This document shows, in pieces, positions 30,478 through 41,400 of a stretch of DNA of 64,000 bases; positions within the stretch are counted from its first letter, which is position 1; each line of letters begins with the position of its first letter. Both the position numbers and the translations under genes were made by a program. The stretch is from Duganella margarita. GTDB taxonomy: Bacteria; Pseudomonadota; Gammaproteobacteria; Burkholderiales; Burkholderiaceae_D. Where the stretch lies: assembly GCF_009857535.1 (NCBI RefSeq), contig NZ_WWCS01000002.1, positions 1-64,000 of the forward strand. Direction: 5' to 3'. Under the pieces are notes generated by a model. It did not search any database. It saw nothing but the letters and a program-made list of their open reading frames with translations, and was not told where the DNA came from.

Positions 30478-31446
30478 ATGAGCGAACAGAAACTGCCTAC
30501 CTTTGAAGACGTGGTTGCCGCGTCGGAGCGCATTGCCGGCGTCGCGCACCGCACGCCGGTGCTGAGCTCCAGCACCGCCAACGCCGAGCTGGGCGCGGAG
30601 ATCTTCTTCAAGTGCGAAAACTACCAGCGCATGGGGGCGTTCAAATTCCGCGGCGGCTACAACTCGCTGGCCAGGTTCACGCCGGAGCAGCGCAAGGCCG
30701 GCGTGGTGGCGTTCTCGTCGGGCAATCACGCGCAGGCGATTGCGCTCTCGGCCAGGCTGCTGGGGATGCCGGCCACCATCGTCATGCCGCATGATGCGCC
30801 GGCCGCCAAGGTGGCCGCCACGCGCGGCTACGGCGCGCAAGTGGTGATTTACGACCGCTATACGGAAGACCGCGAACAGATCGGTCGCGACCTCGCCGCC
30901 AGGCATGGCCTGACCTTGATTCCGCCGTACGACCATGCGGACGTGATCGCCGGGCAGGGCACGGCCGCAAAGGAGCTGTTTGAAGAAGTGGGGCGGCTGG
31001 ATTATGTGTTCGCGCCGCTGGGCGGTGGCGGCCTGCTGAGCGGCACGGCGCTGTCGACGCGGGCATTGTCGCCTTCGGCCAAGCTGTTTGGCGTGGAGCC
31101 GGAGGCGGGCAACGACGGCCAGCAATCGTTCCGCAGCGGCAGCATCGTGCACATCGAGACGCCGAAGACGATTGCCGATGGCGCGCAGACGCAGCACCTG
31201 GGCAACCTGACTTTCCCGATCATCAAGCGCGACGTCGATGACATCCTGACCGCCAGCGACGAACAGCTGCGCGCCGACATGCGCTTCTTCGCCGAGCGCA
31301 TGAAGATGGTGGTGGAGCCGACCGGTGCGCTGGGCCTGGCTGCGGCGCGTGCGATGAAGGCGCAGCTGCAAGGCAAGCGCGTCGGCATCATCATCAGCGG
31401 CGGCAACGTCGATATCGCCCGCTACGCCGAATTGCTGGCGCGATAA
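30478..31446 (+). CDS. PLP-dependent threonine dehydratase-like ammonia-lyase (threo-3-hydroxyaspartate type)
   Basis: This 322-residue fold-type II PLP enzyme has the lysine in GAFKFRGGYN (about residue 60), SSGNHAQAIALSA and the phosphate loop PLGGGGLLSGTAL. It lacks the C-terminal ACT regulatory domain of biosynthetic IlvA. The GAFKFRG motif and the YheO-type partner fit threo-3-hydroxy-aspartate ammonia-lyase or serine racemase-like enzymes. Which amino acid is used is inferred. CACAGGAATCATC lies before the ATG. Confidence 0.88.
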   Translation: MSEQKLPTFEDVVAASERIAGVAHRTPVLSSSTANAELGAEIFFKCENYQRMGAFKFRGGYNSLARFTPEQRKAGVVAFSSGNHAQAIALSARLLGMPATIVMPHDAPAAKVAATRGYGAQVVIYDRYTEDREQIGRDLAARHGLTLIPPYDHADVIAGQGTAAKELFEEVGRLDYVFAPLGGGGLLSGTALSTRALSPSAKLFGVEPEAGNDGQQSFRSGSIVHIETPKTIADGAQTQHLGNLTFPIIKRDVDDILTASDEQLRADMRFFAERMKMVVEPTGALGLAAARAMKAQLQGKRVGIIISGGNVDIARYAELLAR

Positions 31447-31447
31447 A

Positions 31448-31482
31448 AAAAGGCCGCTAAGTTCACAACTGAGCGGCCTTTT
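31448..31482. terminator. Bidirectional intrinsic terminator
   Basis: AAAAGGCCGCT and AGCGGCCTTTT form an 11-bp stem over a 13-base loop. It lies between the convergent ammonia-lyase gene and valS and has A/T runs on both sides, so it can serve both strands. Confidence 0.85.
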
Positions 31483-31488
31483 GATTCA

Positions 31489-34284
31489 TCAAGCTGCGGG
31501 CAGCTTGGCGATCTGTTCGCGCATCTTGTCCAGCGTGGCGGAGAAGTTGGCGACGCGTTCCTTCTCTTGCGCCACCACTTCGGCCGGCGCACGGGCCACG
31601 AAGCTTTCGTTCGACAGTTTGCCGTTGGCTTTGTTGATCTCGCCTTCCAAACGCGTGATCTCCTTGCTCAGGCGCTCACGCTCGGCCTTGACGTCGATCT
31701 CCACTTTCAGCATCAGCTTGGTCGTGCCGACCACGGCCACGGCGGCCGGCGAATCCGGCAGCGCGTCGACGATCTGCACTTCGGCCAGCTTGCCCAGCGC
31801 CTGGATGTACGGTGCGCACAGCGCCAGCGCTTGCTTGTCGGCGGCGCTGCCCGGCTCGACGATCAGCGGCACGCGCAGCGATGGCGCCAGCTGCATTTCG
31901 CCGCGCAGATTACGCGTCGCGTCGATCAGCGCTTTCAGCTGTTGCATCCATGCTTCGGCCGATTCGTCGATGTTGGCGGTGTTGGCGATCGGGTACGGTT
32001 GCAGCATGATCGAGTCACCGGTTTTGCCGGCCAGCGGCGCCACGGCTTGCCACAGCGCTTCGGTCACGAACGGAATCACCGGATGGGCCAGGCGCAGCAC
32101 CACTTCCAGCACGCGCAGCAGCGTGTGGCGGGTGGCGCGTTGCTGGCCTTCGGTGCCGTTTTGCACCTGCACCTTGGCCACTTCCAGATACCAGTCGCAA
32201 TACTCGTCCCAGACGAACTTGTAGATGGTCGAGGCGATGTTGTCGAAGCGGTAGTCGGCAAAGCCCTTGGCCACGTCCAGCTCGGCTTTTTGCAGCAGCG
32301 AGATGATCCACTTGTCGGCGTTGGACAGGTCGGCGTCGCTGGCGCTGCAATCCTTCTCTTCCGTGTTCATCATCACGAAACGGGTGGCGTTCCACAGCTT
32401 GTTGCAGAAGTTGCGGTAGCCTTCGGCGCGCCCCAAGTCGAAGTTGATGTTGCGGCCCAGCGAGGCGTACGAAGCCATCGTGAAACGCACCGCGTCGGTG
32501 CCGTAGGCGGCGATGCCTTCCGGGAATTCCTTGCGGGTGGCCTTGGCGATCTTCTCGGCTGCCTTCGGGTTCATCAGGCCGGTGGTGCGTTTCTGCACCA
32601 GCGCCTCGATGCCGATGCCGTCGATCAGGTCGATCGGGTCCAGCGTGTTGCCCTTGGACTTGGACATCTTCTGGCCCTGCGAGTCGCGCACCAGGCCGTG
32701 CACGTAGACGGTCTCGAACGGCACCTTGCCGGTGAAGTGCAGGGTGAACATCACCATGCGCGCCACCCAGAAGAAGATGATGTCGAAGCCGGTCACCAGC
32801 ACCGACGAGGGCAGGAAGGCTTTCAGGTCCGGGGTCTCTTCCGGCCAGCCCAGGGTCGAGAACGGCACCAGCGCGGACGAGAACCAGGTGTCCAGCACGT
32901 CGTTGTCGCGGCGCAGCGGCGTGGTGACGCCTTGCGCGGCGGCCTTGGCAACGGCTTCCGCTTCGGTCTTGGCGACGTAGATATTGCCGTTGTCGTCGTA
33001 CCAGGCCGGGATCTGGTGGCCCCACCACAGTTGACGCGAGATGCACCAGTCCTGGATGTTGTTGAGCCACTGGTTGTAGGTGTTGCTCCAGTTTTCAGGG
33101 ACGAACTTGATGTCGCCGCTGGCGACTTTTTCCAGCGCCGTTTCGGCGATCGATTTGCCCGGGAAGAACGTGCCTTCCGGCGCCGGCTTGCTCATGGCGA
33201 CGAACCACTGGTCGGTCAGCATCGGCTCGATGACCACGCCGGTGCGGTCGCCGCGCGGCACCATCAGCTTGTGCGGCTTGACTTCGACCAGCAGGCCTTG
33301 CGCTTCCAGGTCGGCGACGATCTGCTTGCGGGCCACGAAGCGGTCCAGGCCGCGATAGGCTGCCGGCGCGTCGTCGGTGATCTTGGCTTCCAGCGTCAGG
33401 ATCGACGGCATCGCCAGCTTGTGGCGCTGGCCGACGGCGTAGTCGTTGAAGTCGTGCGCCGGGGTGATCTTCACGCAACCGGTGCCGAAGGCCTTGTCGA
33501 CGTATTCGTCGGCGATGATCGGGATTTCGCGGCCGACCAGCGGCAGCGTCAGCATCTTGCCGACCAGCGCCTGATAGCGTTCGTCGGTCGGATCGACCGC
33601 CACGGCGACGTCGCCCAGCATGGTTTCAGGGCGGGTGGTGGCGACCGTCAGCGAGCCGCTGCCGTCGGCCAGCGGGTACTTGATGTACCACATCGAACCA
33701 TCTTCCTCTTCCGACACCACTTCCAGGTCGGAGACGGCGGTGCCCAGCACCGGGTCCCAGTTGACCAGGCGCTTGCCGCGGTAGATCAGGCCTTGCTCGT
33801 GCAGGCGCACGAAGACATCGGTCACCACTTTGGAACGGGTCTCGTCCATGGTGAAGTATTCGCGTTTCCAGTCCGGCGAGGCGCCCAGGCGGCGCATCTG
33901 GCCGGTGATGGTGGAGCCGGATTTCTCTTTCCACTCCCAGACCTTCTTGATGAACTCTTCGCGGCCGAGGTCGTGGCGCGAGATTTTCTGCGCGTCCAGC
34001 TGGCGTTCCACCACGATCTGGGTGGCGATACCGGCGTGGTCAGTGCCCGGAATCCAGGCGGTGTTATGGCCGAGCATGCGATGGTAACGGGTCAGGCCAT
34101 CCATGATGGTCTGATTGAATGCATGGCCCATGTGCAAGGTGCCGGTGACGTTCGGCGGCGGCAGCTGGATGCTGAAAGAAGGTTTGCCGGCGTCGAGGGT
34201 GGCGGTGTAGTAACCGCGCGCTTCCCACTCGGTGCGCCAGAACTGTTCAATGTCGGCAGGCTCGAAAGACTTGGCTAATTCCAT
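31489..34284 (-). CDS. valS: Valine--tRNA ligase
   Basis: This 931-residue class I synthetase has the HIGH-type motif [15 protein letters not shown], an editing (CP1) domain, KMSKSKGN, the anticodon-binding domain and a C-terminal coiled coil ([19 protein letters not shown]). The start at 34284 ([12 protein letters not shown]) matches the family. An ATG 33 bases upstream is rejected because it is created by a TATAAT promoter element. Length is near the 951 of E. coli. Confidence 0.97.
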   Translation of the reverse strand: MELAKSFEPADIEQFWRTEWEARGYYTATLDAGKPSFSIQLPPPNVTGTLHMGHAFNQTIMDGLTRYHRMLGHNTAWIPGTDHAGIATQIVVERQLDAQKISRHDLGREEFIKKVWEWKEKSGSTITGQMRRLGASPDWKREYFTMDETRSKVVTDVFVRLHEQGLIYRGKRLVNWDPVLGTAVSDLEVVSEEEDGSMWYIKYPLADGSGSLTVATTRPETMLGDVAVAVDPTDERYQALVGKMLTLPLVGREIPIIADEYVDKAFGTGCVKITPAHDFNDYAVGQRHKLAMPSILTLEAKITDDAPAAYRGLDRFVARKQIVADLEAQGLLVEVKPHKLMVPRGDRTGVVIEPMLTDQWFVAMSKPAPEGTFFPGKSIAETALEKVASGDIKFVPENWSNTYNQWLNNIQDWCISRQLWWGHQIPAWYDDNGNIYVAKTEAEAVAKAAAQGVTTPLRRDNDVLDTWFSSALVPFSTLGWPEETPDLKAFLPSSVLVTGFDIIFFWVARMVMFTLHFTGKVPFETVYVHGLVRDSQGQKMSKSKGNTLDPIDLIDGIGIEALVQKRTTGLMNPKAAEKIAKATRKEFPEGIAAYGTDAVRFTMASYASLGRNINFDLGRAEGYRNFCNKLWNATRFVMMNTEEKDCSASDADLSNADKWIISLLQKAELDVAKGFADYRFDNIASTIYKFVWDEYCDWYLEVAKVQVQNGTEGQQRATRHTLLRVLEVVLRLAHPVIPFVTEALWQAVAPLAGKTGDSIMLQPYPIANTANIDESAEAWMQQLKALIDATRNLRGEMQLAPSLRVPLIVEPGSAADKQALALCAPYIQALGKLAEVQIVDALPDSPAAVAVVGTTKLMLKVEIDVKAERERLSKEITRLEGEINKANGKLSNESFVARAPAEVVAQEKERVANFSATLDKMREQIAKLPAA

Positions 34285-34315
34285 GATATGGCTGATTTTG
34301 TTGGGCGAAACAGCC

Positions 34316-34321
34316 ATTATA
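34316..34321 (-). promoter_or_regulatory. Candidate -10 element (TATAAT) of valS
   Basis: A perfect TATAAT on the minus strand lies 31 bases before the chosen valS start and overlaps an in-frame ATG. It is followed by GG, as at coq7 and erpA. Confidence 0.5.
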
Positions 34322-34389
34322 GATGACCGGCAAGCCGTGCGCTGGAAACTGGCATGGCCCGCCGATGATTTTTATGCATCAAGCCTGCA

Positions 34390-36513
34390 TCAGGCGGACT
34401 GGATGTGTTGTGCGGATAACGGCAGCCGGCGCACGCGTTTACCGGTGGCGGCGAACAGGGCGTTGGCGACGGCGGGGCCGATCAGGGCCGTCGCCGGTTC
34501 GCCGATGCCGCCCGGCTTCTCGCTGCTGGGCACCAGCGTGATGTCGATCTTCGGCATCTCGTTCATGCGCAGCACCGGGTAGTCGTGGAAGTTGGTCTGC
34601 TGCACGCGTCCCTTGTCCAGCGTGATCTCCGCCCCCAGCGCCGACGATAGCCCGAAGGCGATGCTGGACTGGATTTGCGCTTCCACCGTGTCCGGATTGA
34701 TCATCTGGCCCAGGTCGGCCGCCACCCACACGTGGTGCACCTTGATGGCGTGGTCCTTGTCGACCGAAATCTCGGCCACCTGCGCCATATACGTGTCGTA
34801 GCCCTCCATCAGCGCGATGCCGCGATAGTGGCCTTTCGGCAGCGGCTTGCCCCAGCCGGATTGGTCCGCCGCCAGCTTCAGCACCTTGGCAAAGCGCGGC
34901 TGCTGGCCCAGCAGCGCCAGGCGGAACTGGTACGGATCCTTGCCGGCCGCCGCCGCCATCTCGTCGATGAAGCTCTCGTTGGCAAACGCGTTCAGCGCGT
35001 GGCTGACCGAGCGCCAGTAGCCCACCCGCAGCCCGCTGTCGTGTTCGATCAGTTCCTGCGTCATATTGGGAATGTCGTAGCCGACCACCGCCGCTTCGGC
35101 CATGAACGGATCCAGCGTGCCCTTCGGCAGGCCGAAGGCGCGCTGCGTGATCGATTGCGAGGTCAGCTGCAAGGTCAGCGCCACCGGCTTGCCGCTGGCG
35201 TCGAGGCCGCCGGTCATGCGGTGCAGCGCCATCGGCCGGTAGAAGTCATGCGTGGTGTCGTCCTCGCGCGTCCACAGCAGCTTGACCGGTTTGCCGACCG
35301 CCTTGGAAATCTCGGCCGCCTGCACCGCGAAGTCATATTCCAGCCGGCGGCCGAAACCGCCGCCGAGGAAGGTGGTTTTCACCGTCACGTCTTCCGGCTT
35401 GAGGCCGATGGCGGTGGCGACATTCCCTTGGGTGCCTTGCTGGTATTGCGCCGGCCCGATCACCAGGCATTTGCCATCCTTGTACGAGGCGGTGAAGTTC
35501 TGCGGCTCCATGGTCGCGTGGGCCAGCAGCGGCGACCAGTATTCGGCGCTGAGTTTCTTGCTGGCGCTGCCCAGCGCGGCCCTGGCGTCGCCGGTTTGCT
35601 TGATCGGGATGGTGGCGTCGCTGGCGTTGCGGATACCGTCCTGCATCGAGGCGTTGCTGATGCGCGCAACCGCGCCTTCGTCCCATTGCACCGCCAGCGC
35701 CTCCCGCGCTTTCTTCGCATGCCACCAGGTATCGGCCACCACCGCCACGCCGTCGCGGATCTGCACCACGGCGATCACGCCGGGCATGGCCTTGGCTTTG
35801 GCGGCGTCGAAGCTGGCCGGCTTGCCGCCGATGACCGGGCATTGCTCCAGCGACGCGTACACCATGCCGGGCAGCTTGACGTCGATGCCGTACTCGGCCG
35901 TGCCGTTGACCTTGTGCGCCGTGTCCAGCCGCTTGGTCGGCTTGCCGATGACCTTGAAGTCCCTGGCCGGTTTCAGCGTCACTTTCTCCGGCACCGGCAG
36001 TTTGGAGGCCGCCTCGGCCAGTTCGCCATAGGTGGCGCTGCGGCCGCCGGGACCGGTGACCTTGCCGTCGGCCGCGCGCAGTTGCGCGGCGTCGAGTTTC
36101 CACTTGGCCGCCGCCGCGTTGACCAGCATGGTGCGCACCTGGGCACCGGCGATGCGCAATTTGTCCCAGCCGTCGCGCACCGAGGTCGAGCCGCCGGTGA
36201 TCTGCGCGCCGAGCAGGGCGTTGGTATAGACCGGCGCCACCGGTGCGATTTCCACTTTGACCTTGCGGATGTCCACGCCCAGTTCCTCGGCGATCAGCAT
36301 CGGCATCGAAGTGTAGACGCCCTGGCCCATTTCGGAACGGGCCGACAGCAGCGTGATGGTATTGTCGTCGGCGATGTGGACCCAGGCGTTGGGCGTGTGC
36401 AGCGTGCCGGCCGCCACGGCCTGGTCCAGTTGCGCGGGCAGGAACACGCCCAGCGTCAGTCCGCCGCCGACCACGGCGGTGGTTTTCAGGAATTCCCTGC
36501 GATTGGTGGTCAT
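34390..36513 (-). CDS. Molybdopterin-binding subunit of xanthine dehydrogenase-family oxidoreductase (IorB-like), Tat-exported
   Basis: This 707-residue large subunit belongs to the isoquinoline 1-oxidoreductase/aldehyde oxidase group. It begins with a Tat signal (NRREFLKTT with twin Arg and GGGLTLGVFLPAQ), so it is periplasmic. The family motifs GGGFGRRLEYDFAVQAAEI and EGYDTYMAQVAEISV are present. AAGGAGACGGCC sets the start at 36513; upstream ATGs lack a site. It forms an operon with the 2Fe-2S subunit, 10 bases upstream. No FAD subunit or XdhC-type maturation gene is in the window. The substrate is probably an aldehyde or N-heterocycle. Confidence 0.92.
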   Translation of the reverse strand: MTTNRREFLKTTAVVGGGLTLGVFLPAQLDQAVAAGTLHTPNAWVHIADDNTITLLSARSEMGQGVYTSMPMLIAEELGVDIRKVKVEIAPVAPVYTNALLGAQITGGSTSVRDGWDKLRIAGAQVRTMLVNAAAAKWKLDAAQLRAADGKVTGPGGRSATYGELAEAASKLPVPEKVTLKPARDFKVIGKPTKRLDTAHKVNGTAEYGIDVKLPGMVYASLEQCPVIGGKPASFDAAKAKAMPGVIAVVQIRDGVAVVADTWWHAKKAREALAVQWDEGAVARISNASMQDGIRNASDATIPIKQTGDARAALGSASKKLSAEYWSPLLAHATMEPQNFTASYKDGKCLVIGPAQYQQGTQGNVATAIGLKPEDVTVKTTFLGGGFGRRLEYDFAVQAAEISKAVGKPVKLLWTREDDTTHDFYRPMALHRMTGGLDASGKPVALTLQLTSQSITQRAFGLPKGTLDPFMAEAAVVGYDIPNMTQELIEHDSGLRVGYWRSVSHALNAFANESFIDEMAAAAGKDPYQFRLALLGQQPRFAKVLKLAADQSGWGKPLPKGHYRGIALMEGYDTYMAQVAEISVDKDHAIKVHHVWVAADLGQMINPDTVEAQIQSSIAFGLSSALGAEITLDKGRVQQTNFHDYPVLRMNEMPKIDITLVPSSEKPGGIGEPATALIGPAVANALFAATGKRVRRLPLSAQHIQSA

Positions 36514-36523
36514 GGCCGTCTCC

Positions 36524-36988
36524 TTATGCCTTGCGCATTTCAGCGGCGGCGGTGTGGATGGCGGCGCGGATGCGGTTGTAGGTGCCACAGCGGCAGATAT
36601 TGCCGCTCATGGCGTTGTCGATGTCGGTATCGCTGGGATGCTGGTTAGTGCTGAGCAGCGCGGCCGCGCTCATCAGTTGTCCCGACTGACAGTAGCCGCA
36701 TTGCGGCACGTCGTGCGCGATCCAGGCTTTTTGCAACGGGTGGGAATTATCTTTGGACAGCGATTCGATGGTGGCGACTTTTTTGCCGGCGACTACCGAG
36801 ACCGGCGTCTGGCAAGAGCGGATCGGTTGTCCGTCGAGGTGGACGGTGCAGGCGCCGCACAGCGCCAGGCCACATCCGAACTTGGTGCCGGTCAGGCCGA
36901 TTTCGTCGCGGATCACCCACAGCAGTGGGGTATCCGGCTCGGCCTGCACACTGACTTCTTTGCCGTTAAGCTTGAACTGTGTTGCCAT
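36524..36988 (-). CDS. 2Fe-2S subunit of the IorAB-type oxidoreductase
   Basis: This 154-residue small subunit has two 2Fe-2S domains. The plant-type cluster Cys are in [22 protein letters not shown], and the second helical domain carries CGYCQSGQ and ICRCGTY. It passes electrons from the molybdenum site, probably to a membrane cytochrome. It has no signal peptide and is likely carried across the membrane with the large subunit. The start at 36988 follows GAGGAGATAGAC. Confidence 0.93.
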   Translation of the reverse strand: MATQFKLNGKEVSVQAEPDTPLLWVIRDEIGLTGTKFGCGLALCGACTVHLDGQPIRSCQTPVSVVAGKKVATIESLSKDNSHPLQKAWIAHDVPQCGYCQSGQLMSAAALLSTNQHPSDTDIDNAMSGNICRCGTYNRIRAAIHTAAAEMRKA

Positions 36989-37069
36989 GTCTATCTCCTC
37001 GTTATCATTAGGAATATTCATGCCGCAAAGACCAATATAACGTATTTCAACGACAAAAAGGAGACTTGC

Positions 37070-37888
37070 ATGATCCCATTATTGGAAGCCGTCAGCCTGA
37101 CCGTGGACGGCGCCGTCGCCACCATCCGCCTCAACCGCCCGGACAAGCTGAATGCGATGAACCTTGCCATGTGGCATGACATCCGCACGGCCTTGCGCTA
37201 CGTCGACGAGACGCCGGCGATCCGCGTCGCCATCCTGGAAGGCGAGGGCAAGGCCTTCACCGCCGGCATCGATCTGCAGATGATGATGGGCGTCGGCGCC
37301 CAGGTGCGCGACGACTGCGACGGCCGCACCCGCGAAAACCTGCGCCGCGTGATCCTCGATTTGCAGGACACGCTGACCAGCCTGGAGCGCTGCCGCAAGC
37401 CGGTGCTGGCGGCCGTGCACGGCGCCTGCGTCGGCGGCGGCATCGATCTGATCTGCTGCGCCGACATGCGCTACTGTGCGGCCGACGCCTGGTTCACCAT
37501 CAAGGAAATCGACATCGGCATGGTGGCCGATGTGGGCACGCTGCAACGCCTGCCGCGTTTGATCGGCGACGGCATGGCGCGCGAACTGGCCTACACCGCG
37601 CGCAAGTTCGACGCCGCCGAGGCCAGGGAGATGCGGCTGGTCAACCGCGTGTTCGAATCGCCGGACGCGTTGCGGGCCGGCGTGCGCGCCATCGCCGACG
37701 TCATCGCCGCCAAGTCACCGCTGTCGGTGCGCGGCGTCAAGGAGATGATCAGCTACGCCCGCGACCACACCGTCGCCGACGGCCTCAACTACGTCGCCAC
37801 CTGGAATGCCGCCATGCTGATGTCGTCCGATCTGCAGGCCGCCATGACGGCCGGCATGAGCAAATCCACGCCGACCTTTAGAGATTAA
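37070..37888 (+). CDS. Enoyl-CoA hydratase/isomerase family protein (crotonase)
   Basis: This 272-residue crotonase-fold enzyme has an oxyanion-hole region [13 protein letters not shown] and [49 protein letters not shown] resembles the delta3,5-delta2,4-dienoyl-CoA isomerase subgroup (ECH1-like), with Asp/Glu in the expected region. It would act in beta-oxidation of unsaturated acyl chains. AAAAGGAGACTTGC is a strong ribosome site. It is divergent from the IorAB-like operon; a TATAAC element lies between. Confidence 0.9.
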   Translation: MIPLLEAVSLTVDGAVATIRLNRPDKLNAMNLAMWHDIRTALRYVDETPAIRVAILEGEGKAFTAGIDLQMMMGVGAQVRDDCDGRTRENLRRVILDLQDTLTSLERCRKPVLAAVHGACVGGGIDLICCADMRYCAADAWFTIKEIDIGMVADVGTLQRLPRLIGDGMARELAYTARKFDAAEAREMRLVNRVFESPDALRAGVRAIADVIAAKSPLSVRGVKEMISYARDHTVADGLNYVATWNAAMLMSSDLQAAMTAGMSKSTPTFRD

Positions 37889-37890
37889 AG

Positions 37891-38407
37891 ATGCAAGACG
37901 ACAGCACCTACTTCGATACCCACTTCGACGCCGGCTTTGAAGCTGCCGGCATGGCCTGGCTGCCCTGGATCGGCAGCGGTTTTCGCGCCTCGGCAAGCCG
38001 CACGATTGTGCTGGGCGAGAGCATTTACGACTACAGCAACGGCGATGCCGCGCATGATGGCCAGCCTGCGCGAGCGGCCGGACGGCCAGGATTATCGGGA
38101 TGGCTGGCAGATGTTGCTGACGATGGCCGGCCTGATCGGCGCGCGCCGCTGCATTGTTTATGGACTGGAGGGGGCGAAGATCGCGGCGCTGCGCGCTGTG
38201 CTGCCGCCTGGCGCGCTGCTGGCCGAGCAGCGCCTGCCGGCGGTGGGCAGGAATCGCCCGCTGCGGCTGACCGTCAACCTCGGTGAGCGGCCGCTGGACT
38301 TGCTCTTCATCCGCCATCCCAGCGCCTTCTTCCGCTGGGATGAATGGGGGGTGGTGCTGCGGCAGTTCCTGGCCGACACCTCCGCCGCGCCCGCCTTCAC
38401 GGACTGA
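37891..38407 (+). pseudogene. Frameshifted hypothetical gene
   Basis: The first about 50 codons from ATG 37891 (FDAGFEAAGMAWLPWIGSGF, then IVLGESIYDYSNGDAA) read as a natural protein, after which the frame turns into Arg/Ala/Gly-rich nonsense. From about 38050 the +1 frame reads naturally (ASLRERPDGQDYRDGWQMLL through DLLFIRHPSAFFRWDEWG) to a stop at 38407. The two halves look like one protein broken by a frameshift, possibly with an internal deletion. It starts 3 bases after the crotonase gene and overlaps the 3' end of the convergent cyclase gene by 11 bases. The family is unknown to me. Confidence 0.7.
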
Positions 38408-41400
38408 GGCGCCAGGTGTCGCGGCCGGCCGCCTTGGCCTGGTACAGGGCGAGGTCGGCGCGCTTGTAGAGTTGCTCGTGGCTTTCGCCGTCGCGGTAGA
38501 TGGCGGCGCCGATGCTGGCGCTGATTTCGATGGTGGCCGCGCCATACGACAGCGGCAGGGCCAGGTTGGCGAGAATGCGCGCACACACCGGTTCCAGCGT
38601 GGCGCCGTCGCCGGTGTGGGCCAGCAGCACGGCGAATTCATCGCCGCCCAGGCGGAACGGCCGGTCGGCTTCGCGCACGGCGGCGCACAGGCGGTCGGCG
38701 GCGGCGGCCAGCAAGGCGTCGCCGGCGTCGTGGCCGTGGGTGTCGTTGACCGGCTTGAAGCGGTCGAGGTCGACCAGCAGCAGCGTGAAGGCGCCGCCGC
38801 CGCGTTCGGCCTGCGCCACCAGGTGCCGCAGTTCGTCGTTGAACAGGCGGCGGTTGGCCAGGCCGGTCAGCGGATCGCCGTAAGCCAGCGTTTCCAGCTG
38901 CGCCTGGGTGGCGCGCAGTTCGGCGGTGCGCGCCTCGACCATGGCTTCCAGCTCGCGCTGGCGGCGGCGCAGATAGGCGGTGCGCGTCTGCACCAGGCCG
39001 GCGCCCAGCAGCAGCGCCAGCGCCAGCATCGCCAGCCGCGCCTCCGGCCGCTGGTGCCAGGCCGGCAGCACCCGCACCGGCACTTCCAATGGCGCGGCCC
39101 AGTCGCCGTTGCGGTTGGAGCCGCGCAGCAGCAGCACATAGTCGCCCGGCGGCAGGTTGTTGTAGCTGGCGCGGCGCGAGGTGGCGTCGGTCTCGACCCA
39201 GTGCGGGTCGAAACCCTTCAGCTGGTAGGCGTAGCGGTTGCGTTCCGGCGCCGAGTAGTCCAGCGCGGCGAATTCGACCGAGAAGCCGCGTTCGCGCGCG
39301 GCGGTGGCGACGGTGATCGGCGCAGCCTTGCCGCCGAGACCGGCGTTGTACGGGCCGACCGGCATTTCCTTGTCGTTGAGCAGGATGCGGGTGACCACCA
39401 TCGGCGGCGTGTAGTGCCAGCTGGCCAGCGCCTGCGGCCGCACCACGGTCAGGCCGGACAGGCCGCCGAACACCAGTTCGCCCTCGCGGGTGACGGCGCC
39501 GGAATTGGTCCAGTACATGCCGACCTGCACGCCTTCGCCGGGGCCGAGCGGCTGCACCGCCAGCGAGCGCGGATCGATGCGCGCCAGGCCGGCGTCGGTG
39601 CTGGCCCAGATCATGCCCTGGCGGTCTTGCAGCAGCTTATTGGCGCCGCTGTCGGGCAGGCCCTGCTGCATGCCGATCCGGCGGAAGCGGCGGCGGCCGT
39701 CGGCGTCGGTGCGTTCGAGGACGACCACGCCGGTGCCGAAATTGGACAGCCACAGCCGCCCCTGCGCATCCAGCAGCAGCGACGATACATAGCCGGGCGG
39801 CAGCCGGTCCGGCGTGCCGAGGTCGGCCGGCATGACTTCCACCACGTCCGGCCCCAGCCGCGCCAGGCCGGTGCGGGTGCCGACCCAGACGTCGTCGCCG
39901 GCCGGCAAAATGGCGGTGACGCGCGGATCGCCCAGGCTCTTGCTTTCGTGGCGCAGCAGGTGCGGCGTGCCGCCGCCTGGTGGCAGCGCGAGCGCCCACA
40001 GGCCGTCCAGGCCGCCCATCCACAAGGTGCGGCCGGCCACCGTCAGGTTCCAGACTTCTTCCTCGTCGCGCCGCTGCGGCAGCGTCACGCGCTGCACGCT
40101 GCGGCCGTCGGCGCTGGCGCGGAACAGGCCGTGCTGGGTGCCGATATAGGTCTCGCCGTCGGGACCGGCCGCGGTGGTCAGCACGCGCCCCGGCGGCAGG
40201 CCGTCGCTGCCGGCCAGCCGGCCGCTGTAGCCGCGATACGGATCGATCAGCTCGACCCCGCCGCTGATCAGGCTGAGCCACAGCTTGCCGTCCGGCGCGT
40301 TCATCACGCTCGGCACGCTGAGCACGCCGCTGCGGCCCGGCGCCAGGTGGCGGATGGTGGCCACCGCGCGCGGCTGCGGCGCATGCTGGCTGATGCCTGC
40401 CATATTGGCGGCGTAGATGATGCCGCTGCGTTCGCGGAACATGGTCAGCACATCATTGTCGGCCAGGCTGTCCGGGGTGTCGCTGCGGTGGCGGATGCGG
40501 CGCGTGGTGTGGTGCGGCACGTCGAGCACCACGATGCCGCCGTTGCCGCCATTGGTGCCGAACCAGATTTCATCCGGCGTGGCTTCGACGATGGCCGCCA
40601 CCCGTTCATTTTGCAGCGTCGGCTGGGCGCCGCTTTCCAGCACCGGCGCGGCGTTGGGCGCGCCGGCCGCCAGCAGGTAGGCGCCGCTGGTGCGGCTGCC
40701 GATCCATAGCCGGCCGGTGCTGTCGCGCAGCAGGCTGTTGACCGGCAGGCCGGCCTGGCCGCCCAAGGTGATCTGCTGGACCGGCTGGCCCTGGCGCAGC
40801 AGGAACAGGCCGCGCCGGGTGCCGGCCCACAGCACGCCGTCGGCGTCGCGCAGCAGCGTGTCGATGCCGCTGTCGGGCAGCGTGGCGGCGCCAAAGCTGT
40901 CGCCCAGGCGGTCGAAGCGGCCGTCGGCGCCCAGGTGGTCGAGGCCGCTGCCGGTGGCGATCCACAGGCCGCCCTGGCCGTCGTCGGCCATGGCCGCCAC
41001 GCGCGGATCGCGCAGGCCGCTGGGACTGGCGCGGTAACGGATGAACCGGTCGTGGTCGGGATCGTAGCGCACCAGGCCGCCGGAATTCATGCCGGCCCAC
41101 AGCCGGCCCTGGGAGTCGACGTGCAGGCTCATGATGAAGCTGTCGGGCAGCGCGTCCTCGCGCGCGTCGGCCAGGTATTTGACGTGGCGGTTGCCGTCCC
41201 AGCGCGTCAGGCCGGCCTGGGTGCCGATCCACAGAAAGCCCTGGCGGTCCTGGGCGAAGCACAGCCCGCTGCTGAGATCGGCGTGCACGGTGTGCTTGAA
41301 GGCGGTGTGGCTGAGGCCGGTCCAGCGTTCGTCCTGGCTGGCGTGCGCCGGCGACAGCAGGCCGAGCACCAGGCACAGCGCGGCGGTGACGCGCGTCAGG

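Noticed and set aside
31567..34278. About 900-codon open frame antisense to valS
   Set aside because: Composition typical of antisense shadow (Arg, His, Gln, Val rich), no ribosome site or motif; valS is certain.
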